Part shown: piece by piece, positions 47,586 through 57,442 of the stretch
Layout: every line of letters begins with the position of its first letter
Position numbering within the stretch: position 1 is the first letter of the stretch
NCBI RefSeq assembly: GCF_009380215.1
Contig: NZ_WHUG01000005.1
Coordinates: 124,001-188,000 of the forward strand
From: Rugamonas aquatica
GTDB lineage: Bacteria > Pseudomonadota > Gammaproteobacteria > Burkholderiales > Burkholderiaceae_D
Length of the DNA: 64,000 bases
Reading direction: 5' to 3'
Notes under the pieces: generated by a model
Database searches by the model: none
The model's input: only the letters and a program-made list of their open reading frames with translations
What the model was told of the DNA's origin: nothing
Position numbers and translations under genes: made by a program

Positions 47586-49157
47586 ATGAAACCACCACGC
47601 CTTGCGGCAGGCGCCGCGCTATCCCTGTTGCTGTTGAACGCATTCGGCGAGCAGTATTATCAAACCAAGACGCCGTATCAACCGCAGCAGGCCAGCGCCA
47701 GCTACGAAGCCGCACCGCAAGGCTACCGCGCGATCTACACCCAACTGCTGGCACGGCATGGGTCGCGCGGTTTGAGCAGCATGAAGACCGACCTGGCGTT
47801 GTACCAGCTGTGGCAGTTGGCCGGCAAGGAAAAGGCCTTGACGCCGCTGGGCGCGCAGCTCGGCGACGATCTTCTGCAAATGATGAAGGCCAATGCGCTG
47901 CTGGGTTACGGCGTGGCCGGCATTACCAGGCCGGGCTACGGCAACGAGACCATGCAGGGTGTGGCGGAGCACAAGCAGCTGGCCGAGCGCATGGTGCGCC
48001 GCCTGCCGCAGCTGTTCCGCGACGCCGCCGGTGGCAATGCAGGGGGCAATGCTGGCGGCGCAGGCGCACAGCCGCGCCAGATCCTGCTGGTCACCTCCGG
48101 CAAGGACCGCGCCGTCGACAGCGGCGACTACTTCGCCGGCTCGCTGGTGGCGCAACAACCGAATCTGCAAGCGCTGATCGTACGTCCGCCATCGCTGGCG
48201 CCGCGCGCCGAAACGAATCACGACAGCCGCCCAGCAGGCACCGACCGCTTCCTGCTCTACTTCCACAAGCTGAGCGCAAAGCAGGACCAGGTGGCCGACA
48301 GCAGCGATCCGCTGTACGCCACCTACCAGGCCAGCCAGGAATACCAGGCATGGGCGAAGAGCGACGAACTGCACGCGCGCGAAGCCGCCTTGCTGGCGCA
48401 GCCGCAGGTGTCCGCCGCCGCCAAGGCAGTGCTGGAGCGACTGTTCACGCCAGCCTTCGTCGCCGGCCTGGACCAGGGCCGCTACAGCGCGGCCAACACC
48501 GGCACCTACAGCTACACCAGCGCCGACGGCAAGTTCACCAACAAGCTGACCGGCGATGGCGATACCGAAATCAAATCCTCCGTGGCCGCCGCACAAGCGC
48601 TGTACGATCTGTACGCAGCCGCCGCCGACATGAAGGCCGAGCTGAAGGCGGACTTCACGCGCTACATGCCCGCGCAGCAGGCCGCCGTGTTCGCGGCCAC
48701 CGAGGATGCCATCGCCTTCTACACCAAGGGTCCCGGCATCGTCGAAAACGGCGGCGTCAATTACCGCATGGCGCAAACGCTGCTGGACGATTTTTTCGGC
48801 GAAGTGGACGCCATCGCCAAGGGCAATCTGTCGCACGCCGCCAAGCTGCGCTTCGCCCACGCTGAAATCGTCATCCCGATGGCGGCAATACTCGGCCTGC
48901 CCGGCATGTCCGAGCAGTTGCCTCGCGCCACTACCTACAGCTACAGCAATAGCAGCTGGCGCGGCGACCAGGTCGCGCCGATGGCGGCCAACATCCAGTG
49001 GGATGTCTACACCAACGATCAAGGCCGCACGCTGGTTCGCATGCTGTATAACGAAAAGGAAATCGACTTCAAGCGCGAATGCGAACAGTCGAAGATCACG
49101 CCCGGCAGCCATTTCTACGACTACGCCCGCCTGCGCGCCTGCTACCGCCCCAACTAA
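47586..49157 (+). CDS. Histidine acid phosphatase (phytase-like), exported
   Basis: 523 aa with an N-terminal signal segment (about 1-20). The catalytic motif RHGxR appears as LLARHGSRG (nucleophile His at 58) and the distal HAE motif as RFAHAEIVIP (His 425, Glu 427), as in branch 2 histidine phosphatases such as phytases and acid phosphatases. Acts on phosphate monoesters outside the cytoplasm. Cotranscribed with the receptor upstream; its last 4 bases overlap the convergent LytTR regulator. Confidence 0.9.
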   Translation: MKPPRLAAGAALSLLLLNAFGEQYYQTKTPYQPQQASASYEAAPQGYRAIYTQLLARHGSRGLSSMKTDLALYQLWQLAGKEKALTPLGAQLGDDLLQMMKANALLGYGVAGITRPGYGNETMQGVAEHKQLAERMVRRLPQLFRDAAGGNAGGNAGGAGAQPRQILLVTSGKDRAVDSGDYFAGSLVAQQPNLQALIVRPPSLAPRAETNHDSRPAGTDRFLLYFHKLSAKQDQVADSSDPLYATYQASQEYQAWAKSDELHAREAALLAQPQVSAAAKAVLERLFTPAFVAGLDQGRYSAANTGTYSYTSADGKFTNKLTGDGDTEIKSSVAAAQALYDLYAAAADMKAELKADFTRYMPAQQAAVFAATEDAIAFYTKGPGIVENGGVNYRMAQTLLDDFFGEVDAIAKGNLSHAAKLRFAHAEIVIPMAAILGLPGMSEQLPRATTYSYSNSSWRGDQVAPMAANIQWDVYTNDQGRTLVRMLYNEKEIDFKRECEQSKITPGSHFYDYARLRACYRPN

Positions 49158-49903
49158 CGCACGTTGTGGCGCTCAAGCGCCTCCCGCAGCGCCGGCATGT
49201 AGGTGCGGCTGGCGCGCAGGAGGCGGCCGTCCCGCAGGCGCAGCATGGCGTCGCGGTTGGTCAACGCTCGTAATTCGACGACCATGTCGATGCGGACAAT
49301 CGCCGAGCGGTGCACACGCTGAAATTGCAGCGGATCGAGCTGCAAGGCAAGCAGGTGCAGGCGTTCTCGAACCAGGTAAGTCTTCTCGCCCACGTACAGC
49401 GTCGCATAATCGCCATCCGATTCGATGCGTTCGACTTCGCTGGTACGCACCAGTACAGTGCTTGCTCCCGCCCTTACCGTGAACGTCTGTATCCAGGGCG
49501 TCGACTGGGCGGTGTCGGCCTGCCGGCGCCAGGGGAAGGCCCGGCGTGCGCGATCCAATGCCTCTTCCAGGCGTTCGTCGTCGACTGGCTTGAGCAGGTA
49601 GTCAAGCGCTGCCAGATCGAAGGCCTGCAGCGCAAAGCTGTCGTAGGCCGTGACCAGGACCGCCATTGGCCTGCTGTCACTGGGCAGTGCACGGAGTACT
49701 TCAAGGCCGCTACGGCCAGGCATCTCAACGTCGATGAACACGAGGTCCGGACGCAGCGCAGCCAGGCCCTCGACGGCAGTGTCACCATCGCCATATTCCG
49801 CGACCAGCTCGAAGCCGGGCAGGTTCTCAAGCCGCGTCCTGAGCGCGAGCCGCGCCAGTGGCTCATCGTCGACAATCGCAACGCGTATCGGAATGGACTT
49901 CAT
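49154..49903 (-). CDS. LytTR-family response regulator
   Basis: 249 aa. Receiver with VDDE at 11-14, phospho-acceptor Asp at about 58 (LVFIDVEMPGRSG) and Lys in DYLLKPVDDERLEEAL; then a LytTR DNA-binding domain (VERIESDGDYATLYVGEKTY, FQRVHRSAIVRIDMVVELR). Starts with an ATGA overlap with its kinase. Target genes unknown; the NTF2-like gene upstream is a candidate. Confidence 0.94.
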   Translation of the reverse strand: MKSIPIRVAIVDDEPLARLALRTRLENLPGFELVAEYGDGDTAVEGLAALRPDLVFIDVEMPGRSGLEVLRALPSDSRPMAVLVTAYDSFALQAFDLAALDYLLKPVDDERLEEALDRARRAFPWRRQADTAQSTPWIQTFTVRAGASTVLVRTSEVERIESDGDYATLYVGEKTYLVRERLHLLALQLDPLQFQRVHRSAIVRIDMVVELRALTNRDAMLRLRDGRLLRASRTYMPALREALERHNVR

Positions 49904-50934
49904 GCTGCGGCACGCAGCGGCAGCATCAGGCGCACGTGAAAGCGGTTCTCATCGCTCCAGTCAGCGTTGAACTGGTGCTCCTTGCCGTACAGATGGCGCA
50001 GGCGCTCGGCTACGTTGACCAGGCCGATGCCGGCACCGGCGCTACTCTCGGATGCAGATCGGCGTCCATCGTTGAGCAAATCGACAGCCAGGTGCGTTCC
50101 GGTATGCTCCACGCGGATGTCGAGCCGGCCCGCCGTGCCTAGCGGTGCGATTCCGTGACGGATCGCGTTCTCGACCAGCGGTTGCAGCAGCAGGTACGGA
50201 ACCGCAGCGTCCAGCACATCGGGACCCGCCGTCATCGTCACCCGCAGGCGTTCGCCGAGTCGTGCCTGTTCGATGTCGAGATAGGCCTCGATCAACGCCA
50301 GTTCCTCGGCCAGCGCGTGTTCGTGGCGGCCGTCGTGCGCGAGGGTCGCGCGCAGAAAATCGGCCACACGAGCGATCATGCGATTGGCTTCGCGGTTGTC
50401 CCCGGCGGAGACGAGGGCCGATATTCCGTTGAGCGTATTGAAGAGGAAATGCGGATTCACCTGCAAACGCAAGGCGCGCAATTCGGCGTCCCGCGCGTGC
50501 GCGAGAGCCTGCGCGAGGTGCAGCTGGGCGCGTTGCAGCGACAGGTAGTACACCGCCACCGCATGCACGGCGCAGAAGGCAATCAGCGCGAGCCAGCAGC
50601 CATCGAGCTCCCTTGCCAGGCCGGTCCAGCGATAATCGGTCCGCAGCCCAAGTGCGATTGCCAGGCGCTGCCCCGCCACCGCGTTCGCGATCGACATCAG
50701 GTAGCTGACCGCCAACAGCACCACCGCCGTGAACAGCAGCGAGCTCTCACGACGCCACAAAGCGCGCTGCAGCTGGGCCAATGGACCGATCCACGCCATG
50801 CAGGCCACGAAGTACAAGCCGCGAAAGGCGGCGGCGTAGCCGTGTCCAAGTTCGGGCAGTCCGAGGATCGCCATGCAGACAGCGACAGGCAGCGCCGCGA
50901 GGACAGCGACGAGGTGTGGAGCGGGTTCTTTCAC
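49900..50934 (-). CDS. LytS/AlgZ-type sensor histidine kinase (GTG start)
   Basis: 344 aa from GTG. Four membrane helices in the first 150 residues, then the His_kinase domain LRLQVNPHFLFNTLNGISAL with the acceptor His, and a HATPase region YLLLQPLVENAIRHGIAPLG, SSAGAGIGLVNVAERLRHLY. No large periplasmic sensor is present. Confidence 0.93.
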   Translation of the reverse strand: MKEPAPHLVAVLAALPVAVCMAILGLPELGHGYAAAFRGLYFVACMAWIGPLAQLQRALWRRESSLLFTAVVLLAVSYLMSIANAVAGQRLAIALGLRTDYRWTGLARELDGCWLALIAFCAVHAVAVYYLSLQRAQLHLAQALAHARDAELRALRLQVNPHFLFNTLNGISALVSAGDNREANRMIARVADFLRATLAHDGRHEHALAEELALIEAYLDIEQARLGERLRVTMTAGPDVLDAAVPYLLLQPLVENAIRHGIAPLGTAGRLDIRVEHTGTHLAVDLLNDGRRSASESSAGAGIGLVNVAERLRHLYGKEHQFNADWSDENRFHVRLMLPLRAAA

Positions 50935-50975
50935 GCAGGCTGTCCGGGGAAAAGGAAACCAGCAATTCTAACGTG

Positions 50976-51470
50976 TTAGCTGCCGATCGAGAACAGCATG
51001 GAGCTGATCTTCCAGCCGTCTTCGGTGTACACCATCTGCCAGCTTTCCGCGCCACGGTTGTTGATCTTGCCGCCGGAGAGGAAGTCGAAGTTGAAGTACA
51101 CCGAACCGACGGCGCCATTCGTATCGATGCGCACATCGTAGAAACGCTCCTCGATCGGCTGGGGAGACGTCTGGACGAACTCCACGAACTTTTGCCAGGT
51201 CGAGCGGCGCACCTTGCGCGCCGTCGGGAACTTCGCCTTGATCTCGTTCCAGGTCGCGGTGTCGTCGACCGCCAGCCAGCTATCGTGGTCCTGCAGGAAC
51301 AGGCTGCCCAGGGTTTTTCCATCATGGGCGATGATCGCGGCCTGAAACTGCTGCACGACCTGGCGTATGCCCGCCACGTCGGCGTCATGCGCAGTGTCGG
51401 CGGCGCGCGCAGGTGCGACGCACGTTACCAATGCGGCGACGACAAAAGCAAGGGAAGACAATATGCGCAT
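50976..51470 (-). CDS. Exported NTF2/SnoaL-like protein
   Basis: 164 aa. ATG at 51470 chosen: GGAG stands about 9 bases before it and the product starts with a signal peptide (MRILSSLAFVVAALVTCVAPARA). The rest has the cone-fold pattern of NTF2-like proteins: IRQVVQQFQAAIIAHDGKTL, MVYTEDGWKISSMLFSIG at the end. Ligand or activity unknown. Lies 41 bases before the LytS-type kinase. Confidence 0.85.
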   Translation of the reverse strand: MRILSSLAFVVAALVTCVAPARAADTAHDADVAGIRQVVQQFQAAIIAHDGKTLGSLFLQDHDSWLAVDDTATWNEIKAKFPTARKVRRSTWQKFVEFVQTSPQPIEERFYDVRIDTNGAVGSVYFNFDFLSGGKINNRGAESWQMVYTEDGWKISSMLFSIGS

Positions 51471-51482
51471 ACGGGCTCCAAA

Positions 51483-51506
51483 GTGACTAAAAAGTAAAGA
51501 AGTCAC
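51483..51506. repeat. Inverted repeat before the NTF2-like gene
   Basis: GTGACT and AGTCAC flank a 12-base AT-rich spacer, ending 12 bases before the ATG at 51470. Could be an operator or leader hairpin. The rest of the 247-base gap up to fdnG holds only the fdn promoter features. Confidence 0.4.
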
Positions 51507-51637
51507 GATAAGCACGCCCGGCGCGCCGGTCCAGCGGAATGCGCCGGACCGTGCAAGGATTGCGGCAAAGCGGTGTAGCCCCTCGCAGGAGGTGATTGTA
51601 TCCACAGGGAAACTCTTCACTGTCACAAACGCAACGT

Positions 51638-51674
51638 TTGATTCAAATCGTTACGAGGCTCTCTTTTTTATAGT
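51638..51674 (+). promoter_or_regulatory. Possible FNR-type site and -10 box of the fdn operon
   Basis: TTGAT-TCAA-ATCGT (51638-51651) has one perfect and one partial FNR half-site with correct 4-base spacing, and TATAGT follows at 51669-51674. The distance to the presumed start is about five bases shorter than ideal, so this is only a candidate. Anaerobic control of fdnGHI is known in enterobacteria. Confidence 0.35.
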
Positions 51675-51717
51675 GATAGACTTGGTAGGTCTTTTCATAT
51701 TATGAGAGGCTTCCCCC

Positions 51718-54700
51718 ATGAACCAGATGACCAGGCGTCAGTTCCTTCGGGTGACTGGCGCAACCATCGCGGGTTCGAGCATCGCGCTCCTCGGCTTTGC
51801 GCCGGCAACGGCCCTGGCCGAAGTCCGGCAGTACAAGCTGGCGCGCAGCACCGAAACCCGTAACACCTGCCCCTACTGCTCCGTGGGCTGCGGGATACTC
51901 ATGTACGGCCTGGGCGACGGCGCCAAGAACGCCAAGGCCAGCATCATCCACATCGAGGGCGACGCCGACCATCCGGTCAACCGCGGCACGCTGTGCCCGA
52001 AGGGCGCAAGCCTCATCGATTTCATCCACTCCGAAAACCGCCTGCTGGTGCCCGAGTACCGCGCACCCGGCGCGACCGAATGGAGCAAGATGTCGTGGGA
52101 TGACGCGCTGACCCGCATCGCCAAGTTGATGAAGGCTGACCGCGACGCCAACTTCATCGACAAGACGGCGGACGGCAAGACGGTCAACCGCTGGACCACC
52201 ACCGGCATGCTGTGCGCGTCGGCGGGCACCAACGAGGTAGGCTACCTGACGCACAAAACCATGCGCAGTCTGGGCATGCTGGCATTCGACAATCAAGCAC
52301 GCGTATGACACGGTCCGACGGTGGCAGGTCTTGCCTCGACATTTGGACGTGGTGCGATGACGAATCACTGGGTGGACATCAAGAACGCCGATGTCATCCT
52401 GGTCATGGGCGGCAACGCAGCGGAAGCACACCCTTGCGGCTTTAAATGGGTCACGGAAGCGAAGGCGCATCGCGGCGCCAAGTTGATCGTGGTCGATCCG
52501 CGCTTTACCCGCACCGCTTCGGTGGCGGACTACTACGTCCCTACCCGCACCGGCGCGGACATCGTCTTCCTCGGCGGGATCATCAACTACCTGCTCACGA
52601 ACGACAAGATCCAGCACGAGTACGTCCGCAACTACACGGACATGCCCTTCATCGTGCGTGAGGACTTCGCCTTTAACGACGGCCTGTATTCAGGCTGGGA
52701 CGAGAAGGCCGGCAAGTACACGGACAAGAGCAGCTGGAACTACGAGATGGGCGACGACGGCTACGCCAAAATCGACCCCACGCTCGAACACCCGCGCTGC
52801 GTGTACCAGCTGATGAAGAAGCACTACTCGCGCTACACGCCGGAGATGGTGGAGAAAGCCTGCGGCGTGCCTCCCGAGAAATTCCACAAGGTCGCCGAGA
52901 TGCTGGCGTCGACCGCCGTTCCGGGCCGCGCCGCCACCATCCTGTATGCGCTGGGCTGGACCCAGCACTCCACCGGCGCGGAAACGCTGCGCACCGGCGC
53001 CATGGTGCAGCTCCTGCTGGGGAATATCGGCATTGCCGGCGGCGGCATGAACGCGCTGCGCGGCCACTCCAACATCCAGGGCCTGACCGACCTGGGGCTG
53101 CTGACCAATATGCTGCCCGGCTACCTGACGCTGCCCGGCGAGGCGGAACAGGACTTCGAGGCCTACGCCGCCAAGCGCGCGCTCAAGCCTTTGCGTCCGA
53201 ATCAGCTCAGCTACTACAGCAACGCGAAGAAATTCCTGGTCAGCTTCATGAAGTGCTGGTGGGGTGATGCGGCCACGGAGGAAAACAACTACGCCTTCGA
53301 CTACCTGCCCAAGCTGGACAAGCCCTACGACATGATGCAGGCGTTTGAGCTGATGCATCAAGGGAAAATGAACGGCTACATCTGCCAGGGCTTCAACATC
53401 CTGGCCTCGGCGCCAGACAAGCAGAAGATCACGGAAGCCTTGTCCAAGCTGAAGTTCCTGGTGGTGATGGACCCGCTGGCCGTCGAAACGGCGGAGTTCT
53501 GGCGTCCGTTCGGCGAGTTCCACCAGGTCGATCCGACCAAGATCCAGACCGAGGTATTCCGCCTGCCGACCACCTGCTTTGCCGAGGAACGCGGCTCGCT
53601 GGTCAGCTCCTCGCGCGTGCTGCAATGGCACTGGCAAGGCGCGGACGGTCCGGGGCAGACGAAGAGCGATCTGGAGATCATGTCCGGCATCTTCCTGCGC
53701 ATCAAAAATGCGTACCAGGCCGACGGCGGCAAGTTCCCCGATCCTATCGTCAACCTGACCTGGCCTTACGCCAAGCCATACAGCCCGACGCCGGAAGAAC
53801 TGGCGATGGAGTACAACGGCAAGGCGCTGAAGGAGCTCACCGATCCGAAGGATCCCACCAAGGTTATCCTGAAGAAGAACGAGCAGGTTTCCGGCTTCGC
53901 GCAACTGCGCGACGACGGCAGCACGGCCTGTGGCTGCTGGATCTTCGCCGGCTGCTGGACTTCGGCAGGCAACCAGATGGGGCGGCGCGACAACTCCGAC
54001 CCGAGCGGCATCGGCCAGACGCTGAACTGGGCCTGGGCCTGGCCGGCCAACCGGCGCATCCTGTACAACCGCGCCTCGTGCGACCCGAAAGGCAAGCCCT
54101 GGGATCCCACCCGCAAGCTGATAGGCTGGAACGGCGCCAACTGGGCCGGACCGGACATCCCCGACTTCAAGGCAGACGAGCCGCCGGAGAACGGCATGGG
54201 GCCCTTCATCATGCTGGCCGAGGGCGTGGCGCGCTTCTTCTCGCGCGACGCCATGGCCGAGGGACCGTTCCCCGAGCACTACGAGCCGTTCGAAACGCCG
54301 ATCGGCCACAACCCGCTGCATCCGACCAACGCGCGCGCCACCAGCAATCCGGCCGGCCGCATGTTCCCGAACGACAGGGCGAAGCTGGGCAAGGCGGCGG
54401 AGTTCCCGCACGTGGCGACCAGCTACCGCCTGACGGAGCACTTCCACTACTGGACCAAGCACGCGCGCCTGAACGCCATCATCCAGCCGGAGCAATTCGT
54501 CGAAATCGGCGAGGAGCTGGGCAAGGAGCTCGGCGTGGCGCACGGCGACCGCGTCAAGGTCAGCTCCAAACGGGGCCATATCGTGGCGAAGGCGGTTGTC
54601 ACCAAGCGTATCAAGGCGCTCATCATCGACGGCAAGAAGACCCACCAGGTCGGGCTGCCTATCCACTTCGGGTTCAAGGGAGTCACCAAACCGGGCTACC

Positions 54701-54789
54701 TGATCAACACCCTCACGCCGACGGTTGGTGACGGCAATTCACAGACACCGGAATTCAAGTCCTTCCTGGTGAAGGTGGAAAAAGCATGA
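51718..54789 (+). CDS. fdnG: Formate dehydrogenase-N alpha subunit, selenoprotein (in-frame UGA = Sec197)
   Basis: Oxidises formate to CO2 in the periplasm, with Mo/W-bis-MGD and a 4Fe-4S cluster. The gene looks split by TGA at 52306-52308, but both halves are in one frame: [25 protein letters not shown] is the conserved active site of Sec-containing FdnG, and Sec197 agrees with position 196 in E. coli. A twin-arginine signal, TRRQFLR, opens the protein; cluster ligands are Cys51, 54, 58 and 93 ([19 protein letters not shown]). 1024 codons including UGA is full length. The three subunits, fdhE and the sel genes follow in order. Confidence 0.97.
52306..52352 (+). promoter_or_regulatory. Bacterial SECIS element in fdnG mRNA
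   Basis: Directly behind the UGA, CAC and GTCC (lower stem) pair with GGAC and GTG, and GGCA (52323-52326) pairs with TGCC (52332-52335) around the loop GGTCT. The GGUCU loop is the SelB contact in E. coli fdhF and fdnG SECIS elements. Spacing from UGA to loop fits. Confidence 0.92.
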
Positions 54790-54808
54790 CGGCCCGAGGA
54801 GAATAACC

Positions 54809-55723
54809 ATGGCACTGCAATCCCTTGATATCAAGCGCATGTCGGCGACGACGGTGCAGGAGCCGGTGGCGCGCACGCCCGTCACCGGCACCGTCGCCAA
54901 ACTGATCGACGTGTCGAAGTGCATAGGCTGCAAGGCCTGCCAGACCGCCTGCATGGAATGGAACGACCTGCGCGACGACATCGGCGAGACCACCGGCGTC
55001 TACGACAACCCTATCGACCTGTCGCCGCAATCGTGGACCGTGATGCGCTTCTCGGAACACGAGACCAATGACGGCAACCTCGAATGGCTGATACGCAAAG
55101 ACGGCTGCATGCACTGCGAGGATCCGGGCTGCCTCAAGGCCTGCCCCGCGCCGGGTGCCATCGTCCAGTACACCAACGGCATCGTCGACTTCCACCAGGA
55201 GAACTGCATCGGCTGCGGCTACTGCGTGGCCGGTTGCCCGTTCGACGTGCCGCGCATCTCGAAGAAGGACGACCGCGCCTACAAATGCACGCTCTGCTCG
55301 GACCGCGTGGCCGTGGGCCAGGAGCCGGCCTGCGTCAAGACCTGCCCCACCGGCGCCATCGTCTTCGGCACCAAGGAGGACATGAAGGACCATGCCGCCG
55401 AGCGCATCGAAGACCTGAAGTCGCGCGGCTACGCCAACGCCGGCCTGTATGATCCGGCCGGCGTCGGCGGCACGCACGTGATGTATGTGCTGCACCATGC
55501 GGACCAGCCGGGCTTGTACCACGGCCTGAAAGCCAATCCAAGCATCAGCCCCATGGTCGGATTGTGGAAGGGCCTGACCAAGCCACTGGCGCTGGCCGGC
55601 ATTGCCGTCACCGCGCTGGCGGGTTGGTTCCACTACTCACGCGTGGGGCCGAATGAGGTCAGCAAGGACGAGGAAGCCGAGGCGCTGCATGAGGCCAACC
55701 GTATCCGGGAGAGCGAAAAATGA
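54809..55723 (+). CDS. fdnH: Formate dehydrogenase-N beta subunit (four 4Fe-4S)
   Basis: 304 aa electron-transfer subunit. Four cluster motifs: [11 protein letters not shown] (from Cys38), [26 protein letters not shown] and CTLCSDRV with CVKTCP. A single membrane helix near the C terminus (about 250-268) anchors it. GAGGAG lies before the ATG, 19 bases behind the fdnG stop. Confidence 0.97.
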   Translation: MALQSLDIKRMSATTVQEPVARTPVTGTVAKLIDVSKCIGCKACQTACMEWNDLRDDIGETTGVYDNPIDLSPQSWTVMRFSEHETNDGNLEWLIRKDGCMHCEDPGCLKACPAPGAIVQYTNGIVDFHQENCIGCGYCVAGCPFDVPRISKKDDRAYKCTLCSDRVAVGQEPACVKTCPTGAIVFGTKEDMKDHAAERIEDLKSRGYANAGLYDPAGVGGTHVMYVLHHADQPGLYHGLKANPSISPMVGLWKGLTKPLALAGIAVTALAGWFHYSRVGPNEVSKDEEAEALHEANRIRESEK

Positions 55724-56373
55724 ACGCACCTGATCGCGACAAGGACGGCAACCCGCTGATCGCGCGCTACACGCCGAATGAGCGCAGCAACCACTGGATC
55801 ACCGCCATCTGCTTCATCCTGCTGGCGGTGTCCGGGCTGGCGATGTTCCATCCGGCGACGGCGTGGCTGGCCGTGTTCCTGGGAGGCGGCCAGTGGACCC
55901 GCATCCTGCATCCGTTTATCGGACTGGTGATGTTTGTGTCGTTCGCGCTGCTGGTAGTACGCTTCTGGCACCACAACAAGTTCGAACCGGGCGACAGGCA
56001 GTGGCTGGAGCAGATCGGCGATGTAGTCAACAACCGCGAGGACAAGCTGCCCAAGGCGGGCCGCTACAACGCCGGGCAGAAGCTGTTGTTCTATGTGCTG
56101 ATCTTCTGCATGTGCGGGCTGCTGCTGTCCGGCGTGGTGATCTGGCGCGCGTATTTTGCGTTCTACTTCCCCATCGAGATCGTGCGCTTCGCCGCGCTGC
56201 TGCACGCGTTCTGCGCGTTCGTCATCATCTGCTCCATCGTGGTCCATATCTACGCCGGCCTGTGGGTGAAGGGCTCGATCGGCGCCATGGTGCGCGGCAC
56301 CGTCACCTATGGCTGGGCGCGAAAACATCATCCGCGCTGGTTTGAGGAGGTCGCCCGCAAATCGCGTGATTAG
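55720..56373 (+). CDS. fdnI: Formate dehydrogenase-N gamma subunit, cytochrome b556
   Basis: 217 aa, four membrane helices with heme-ligand His in [37 protein letters not shown] and [20 protein letters not shown]. Passes electrons to quinone. Overlaps fdnH by ATGA. Confidence 0.96.
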   Translation: MNAPDRDKDGNPLIARYTPNERSNHWITAICFILLAVSGLAMFHPATAWLAVFLGGGQWTRILHPFIGLVMFVSFALLVVRFWHHNKFEPGDRQWLEQIGDVVNNREDKLPKAGRYNAGQKLLFYVLIFCMCGLLLSGVVIWRAYFAFYFPIEIVRFAALLHAFCAFVIICSIVVHIYAGLWVKGSIGAMVRGTVTYGWARKHHPRWFEEVARKSRD

Positions 56374-56404
56374 CCCGGCAATTTAGGATTAGAATAGTCT
56401 TCGG

Positions 56405-56428
56405 GCCGGCGGCGCTGTCGCCGCCGGC
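56405..56428. repeat. Strong 10-bp hairpin between fdnI and fdhE
   Basis: GCCGGCGGCG and CGCCGCCGGC form a perfect stem with a CTGT loop. No T run follows, so it is more likely an mRNA stability or processing hairpin than a terminator; it separates the structural genes from the fdhE-sel genes. Confidence 0.6.
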
Positions 56429-56443
56429 AATCTGGGAGACATC

Positions 56444-57442
56444 TTGGTCCAACGTCTGCTTGCCCCCGGCGAGATCGAAGCGCTCGATCACAACGCCATA
56501 CCACGCCTGCTGCTGCCGCAACCGCGCAGCCTTTTCACGGCGCGCGCCGCCCGCCTTCGCCAGCTTGCCAAGAATGAAATCAAAGGTATCCCCGTCGGCG
56601 AAACGCTGCGCGGCTATCTGCTGCTGATGGCGGCGCTGGTGGACGCGCAGGCCGCCGTGGCGCATGCCCTTCCGGCGGAAACCTTCGCGCTGCCCGATGC
56701 GGCGGACATCGATGTCTCGCTGGAACACAATATGCCGCCGCTGCCGGTCAGCGGGGCGCGGCCGCCGTCGTGGCGCGCGGTGTTCGACGCCCTGCTCGAT
56801 CAACTGGACACGCTGGCGGACGGCCAGCCGCAGATTGCCGCCGTACTGGCCGAGCTGCGCGGGCTGGAAAGCGCGCAACTGGAAGGCTGCGCCGACGCCG
56901 TGCTGGCCGAGCTGACCGACAGCGTGCATCCGCTGCACGCGCCGTTCGTCGCCGCCGCCTTGCAGGTGATGTGGACCATGCGCGCCGGCCAGCTGGATGC
57001 GCAACGCGTGCAGCCGCTGGTGACGAATACCCTCTGCCCCGTGTGCGGCGCGCATCCGGTGGCCAGCGTGATCCGCATCGGCGGCCAGTCGCAGGGCTAC
57101 CGCTACCTGCAGTGCAGCTGCTGCGCGAGCGAATGGCATATGGTGCGGGTCAAGTGCTCGTGCTGCGAACATACCTCGCGCATCGCCTACCAGAGCCTGG
57201 AGCCAGCCGATGCGAACTCCGCGCCCGAGAACACCAGCAAGGCCAATGACCCTAGCAAGGTCGCCCGCGCCGAAACCTGCGAAGACTGCCGTACCTACCG
57301 CAAGATCTTCAATCAGGAACACGACTACAACGTCGAGCCGCTGGCGGACGATCTGGCCAGCCTGGCGCTGGATCTGCTGGTCGGCGAACTGGGTTACGCG
57401 CGCGCCAGCGGCAACCCTCTGCTGTGGTTCAACGCCGAATGA
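56444..57442 (+). CDS. fdhE: Formate dehydrogenase accessory protein FdhE (TTG start)
   Basis: 332 aa. Cytoplasmic chaperone needed for active formate dehydrogenase. Zinc-finger-like Cys pairs: CPVCGAHP, LQCSCCASEWH, VKCSCCEHT and CEDCRTY. TTG at 56444 is the likely start, as GGGAGA stands 4 bases before it. The stop overlaps selA (ATGA). Confidence 0.94.
   Translation: MVQRLLAPGEIEALDHNAIPRLLLPQPRSLFTARAARLRQLAKNEIKGIPVGETLRGYLLLMAALVDAQAAVAHALPAETFALPDAADIDVSLEHNMPPLPVSGARPPSWRAVFDALLDQLDTLADGQPQIAAVLAELRGLESAQLEGCADAVLAELTDSVHPLHAPFVAAALQVMWTMRAGQLDAQRVQPLVTNTLCPVCGAHPVASVIRIGGQSQGYRYLQCSCCASEWHMVRVKCSCCEHTSRIAYQSLEPADANSAPENTSKANDPSKVARAETCEDCRTYRKIFNQEHDYNVEPLADDLASLALDLLVGELGYARASGNPLLWFNAE

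Noticed and set aside
51718..52308. fdnG as a truncated pseudogene with a separate downstream gene starting at 52321
   Set aside because: Both parts are in one frame, the TGA falls exactly at the Sec position of FdnG, a SECIS follows, and selA, selB and selC are next door.
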